From positions 1-64,000 of the forward strand of contig NZ_JAGQBJ010000005.1 of the NCBI RefSeq assembly GCF_024345575.1: a stretch of 64,000 nucleotides of DNA, written 5' to 3'. Both the position numbers and the translations under genes were made by a program. Below are positions 62,105 to 64,000 of this stretch, in pieces. A model generated the notes under the pieces. That model was not told where the DNA came from. It made no database searches and was given only the letters and a program-made list of their open reading frames with translations. The DNA comes from Cyanobium sp. Morenito 9A2 (lineage in GTDB: Bacteria > Cyanobacteriota > Cyanobacteriia > PCC-6307 > Cyanobiaceae). Position 1 is the first letter of the stretch, and each line of letters begins with the position of its first letter.

Positions 62105-63190
62105 TCAGCTGAGTTGGCCGGCGTACTGACCGACGAGGTAGGCGGAGTAGTCGTCAGACAGCAACGGCTCCCACCAGGAGCGGTTCGCCAGGTACCAGGC
62201 CACGGTGCGGCGCAAGCCTTCCGACACCGTGACCCGGGGCTCCCAGCCCAAGGCCTCACGGATGTGGGAGGCGTCAATTGCATAACGGCGATCGTGGCCG
62301 GGTCGATCGGTCACAAAACGGATCAGCTCGCGGCTGGGCCGCTGCGGCAGGGCGAGACCCTGATCGGAAGCCAGCTCATCGACCAGGTCGCAGAGCTGGT
62401 GCACCAGATCGAGGTTGCTCACCTCGTTGTTGCCGCCGATGCAATAGGTGTGGCCAGGTTCACCCGAGAGCAGGATGCGCTCAAGGGCGCGGCAATGGTC
62501 TTCGACGAAGAGCCAATCGCGCACATTGGCGCCATCGCCGTAGACCGGGATAGGCCGGCCCAGGAGAATGTTGATCAAGGTGAGCGGGATCAGCTTCTCG
62601 GGAAAGTGGAAGGGACCGTAATTGTTGGAGCAGTTGCTCACCAGCACCGGCAGGCCGTAGGTGTGCTGCCAGGCGCGGGCGAGGTGGTCGCTGGCGGCCT
62701 TGCTGGCAGCGTAGGGGGAGCGGGGGGCATAGGCGGTGGTTTCGTTGAAGGGCGGATCACTGGGCTCCAGACTGCCGAAGACCTCATCGGTGCTCACGTG
62801 CAGGAAGCGCCAGGACGCGGGCGAGCCGGCGGCGAGCCAATGGGTGCGGAACGCCTCCAGCAGCGTGAAGGTGCCGCCCACGTTGGTGGAGAGGAACGCC
62901 GCGGGGCCGCTGATCGAGCGGTCGACGTGGGATTCGGCAGCCAGGTGGGCGATGTGGGTGATGGCGTGCTCCGCCAGGAGCACGTCCACCAGGGTCCGGT
63001 CGCCGATGTCGCCCTCCACGAAACGGATCTGGCCGGCGGCGATCAGCGGTTCGATCGTGGCCCGGTTGCCAGCGTAGGTGAGTGCATCGAGCACCACCAG
63101 GTTGTCGTTGGGGTGCGCGGCGGCCCAGTGATGAACGAGGTTGCCGGCAATGAAGCCGGCGCCGCCGGTGATCAGGATGTGACGCGTCAC
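62105..63190 (-). CDS. rfbB: dTDP-glucose 4,6-dehydratase
   Basis: The second enzyme of dTDP-L-rhamnose synthesis. An extended SDR with HILITGGAGFIAGNLVHHWA, HLAAESHVDRSISGP, the active-site STDEVFGSL, YAPRSPYAASKAASDHLARA with Tyr-x3-Lys, and NCSNNYGPFHFPEKLIPL. The 361 aa are typical. It starts with GTG, overlapping the stop of the protease-like gene as GTGA. Confidence 0.97.
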   Translation of the reverse strand: MTRHILITGGAGFIAGNLVHHWAAAHPNDNLVVLDALTYAGNRATIEPLIAAGQIRFVEGDIGDRTLVDVLLAEHAITHIAHLAAESHVDRSISGPAAFLSTNVGGTFTLLEAFRTHWLAAGSPASWRFLHVSTDEVFGSLEPSDPPFNETTAYAPRSPYAASKAASDHLARAWQHTYGLPVLVSNCSNNYGPFHFPEKLIPLTLINILLGRPIPVYGDGANVRDWLFVEDHCRALERILLSGEPGHTYCIGGNNEVSNLDLVHQLCDLVDELASDQGLALPQRPSRELIRFVTDRPGHDRRYAIDASHIREALGWEPRVTVSEGLRRTVAWYLANRSWWEPLLSDDYSAYLVGQYAGQLS

Positions 63191-63594
63191 TTGGCGACGG
63201 AGAGGGGAAGGTTCGGGCTGGCGGGGTTCAGATCGATCGACTGCAGTGGGGGCCTGAGTACCAGATCCATGTCCTCCGTCGGAATCGCCCCCAGCAGCAC
63301 CTCATCACCCAGCACCATGGCGCCGGTGAAGCAACGACGGTTGCGGAAGCGCACCTCGATCGGACCCACGTAGGGCACGCTGCGGCAACGGCCATCGGCC
63401 AGGACGACCTCTCGCTGCTCCAGCGTTTCGAGCTGCCGCTGAATCACCAGGTGCTCGGGGATGCAGAGATGCACCGCGCCCGTGTCGGCCAGGGCTGAGA
63501 CCGCCACGGGCTGGAATTCGGGTCTGGTGGTGTTCGCCAGTTGAAGGTCAGCGCGAATCAGGCCCATCGAAGCAGAGGTGGTGGATGGGTTCAT
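63187..63594 (-). CDS. Retropepsin-like (clan AA) aspartic protease
   Basis: A 135-aa single-domain protein with the catalytic motif ADTGAVHLCIP (Asp37-Thr-Gly) and the following hydrophobic-hydrophobic-Gly segment LLGAIPTEDMDLVL (about 100-113), as in the clan AA protease family of archaea and cyanobacteria. Such proteins act as dimers. It has no signal peptide. ATG at 63594 overlaps the rfbD stop (ATGA), and its own stop overlaps the rfbB start (GTGA), so it is locked into the rhamnose operon. The substrate is unknown. Confidence 0.8.
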   Translation of the reverse strand: MNPSTTSASMGLIRADLQLANTTRPEFQPVAVSALADTGAVHLCIPEHLVIQRQLETLEQREVVLADGRCRSVPYVGPIEVRFRNRRCFTGAMVLGDEVLLGAIPTEDMDLVLRPPLQSIDLNPASPNLPLSVAK

Positions 63595-64000
63595 GGTTCC
63601 CCGTCCCAGGCGCTCAGACATTGGCGCAGATCCTCGCGCCAATCGGGCAGGGGAAGCCCAAATGTGCTTTGGAAACGGGAGCCATCGAGGCGTGAATTGG
63701 CGGGGCGGGCCGCCGGGGTGGGGTAGGCGCTGGTGGGGATGGCGCTCAATTCGGGGGCACGGGTCAGCAGGCCCAGCTCCAGCGCCTGCCTGAAGATCTC
63801 GGCTGCGAAGCCGTGCCAGCTCACGGCCGGCTGGCCGCTGTAGTGGTAGGTGCCCCAGGGGAAGGGGCGGCCATCGGGGAGTACGCCGACACTGGCGGGT
63901 TCGGCCAGGGTCAGCAGGGTGCGGGCGATCGCTTCGGCGCTGGTGGGGCCGCCGCTCTGGTCGGCCACCACCGAGAGGGCCGGGCGTTCGGCGCCGAGGC
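63591..64000 (-). CDS. rfbD: dTDP-4-dehydrorhamnose reductase, C-terminal part
   Basis: The last enzyme of dTDP-L-rhamnose synthesis. Only the C-terminal ~136 residues are in the window: VVADQSGGPTSAEAIARTLL, GTYHYSGQPAVSWHGFAAEI, IPTSAYPTPAARPANSRLDG and FGLPLPDWREDLRQCL, all typical of RfbD. The gene enters from the right edge and is the first visible gene of rfbD-protease-rfbB-rfbC. Confidence 0.95.
   Translation of the reverse strand, partial: LGAERPALSVVADQSGGPTSAEAIARTLLTLAEPASVGVLPDGRPFPWGTYHYSGQPAVSWHGFAAEIFRQALELGLLTRAPELSAIPTSAYPTPAARPANSRLDGSRFQSTFGLPLPDWREDLRQCLSAWDGEP

Overview
The window is a GC-rich stretch of a picocyanobacterial chromosome, most like Cyanobium or a freshwater/coastal Synechococcus of the alpha-cyanobacterial clade. 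The evidence is a set of oxygenic-photosynthesis genes (psbD-psbC with a GTG-started overlap, ycf4, petM, ycf39), a fused NADPH-thioredoxin reductase/thioredoxin (NTRC), the cyanobacterial division protein ZipN/Ftn2, a group 2 sigma factor and many small families known mainly from cyanobacteria. Genes are packed tightly on both strands, many with 1-4 nt ATGA/GTGA/TGATG overlaps that suggest translational coupling.

Layout. 1-0.6 kb: two joined fragments of an IS3-type insertion sequence. 1-5.6 kb: tRNA-Ala(GGC), lexA, argF, ftsH and an SRAP/HMCES-type DNA-protein crosslink protease. 5.7-12.4 kb: a potassium-channel-like protein, ribD, a GH116 glucosidase and fused cobL (CbiE-CbiT). 12.3-14.5 kb: a coupled trio nadK - degenerate OmpR-type regulator - DUF192. 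14.6-20.7 kb: pheS, surE, DUF3611, ribF, thiE (ThiD2-ThiE fusion), thiS and DUF1517. 20.9-25.0 kb: a minus-strand run era - CpcS-like lyase - trmD - ispF - TIGR03792-like - larB. 25.7-29.5 kb: a Bax-inhibitor-like protein, phoH, rpsP and ffh. 29.6-37.3 kb: zipN, pdhA, a group 2 sigma factor, nnr, mnmA and a ferredoxin. 37.4-40.8 kb: a broken membrane metalloprotease gene, cobQ, an Npun_F0494-like gene and maf. 40.9-48.9 kb: psbC/psbD, ycf4, a cyclophilin, ilvN, a hydrolase, trm1, petM, ycf39 and a small ORF behind a perfect SOS-box match. 49-58.6 kb: a pseudouridine synthase, a Nif11-like peptide, infA, NTRC, an SF2 helicase, an atypical SDR, pntA1-A2-B and a YheT-like hydrolase. 58.7-64 kb: a (2Fe-2S) protein, dxr, a decayed Uma2 nuclease gene and a dTDP-rhamnose operon (rfbD-protease-rfbB-rfbC) that runs off the right edge.

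How genes work together. psbD/psbC, ycf4, petM and ycf39 serve photosystem and cytochrome b6f structure or assembly. pntAB and NTRC handle NADPH and redox transfer, and nadK and nnr maintain the NAD(P) pool. ribD/ribF, thiE/thiS, cobL/cobQ, larB and dxr/ispF are cofactor and isoprenoid steps scattered through the window. lexA, the SRAP protein and the SOS-box ORF hint at a DNA-damage response. No CRISPR array, prophage, rRNA operon or complete transposon was seen. The items most worth following up are the SOS-box small protein, the receiver-degenerate regulator coupled to NAD kinase, the retropepsin-like gene inside the rhamnose operon, and the small membrane ORF antisense to the end of ribF.
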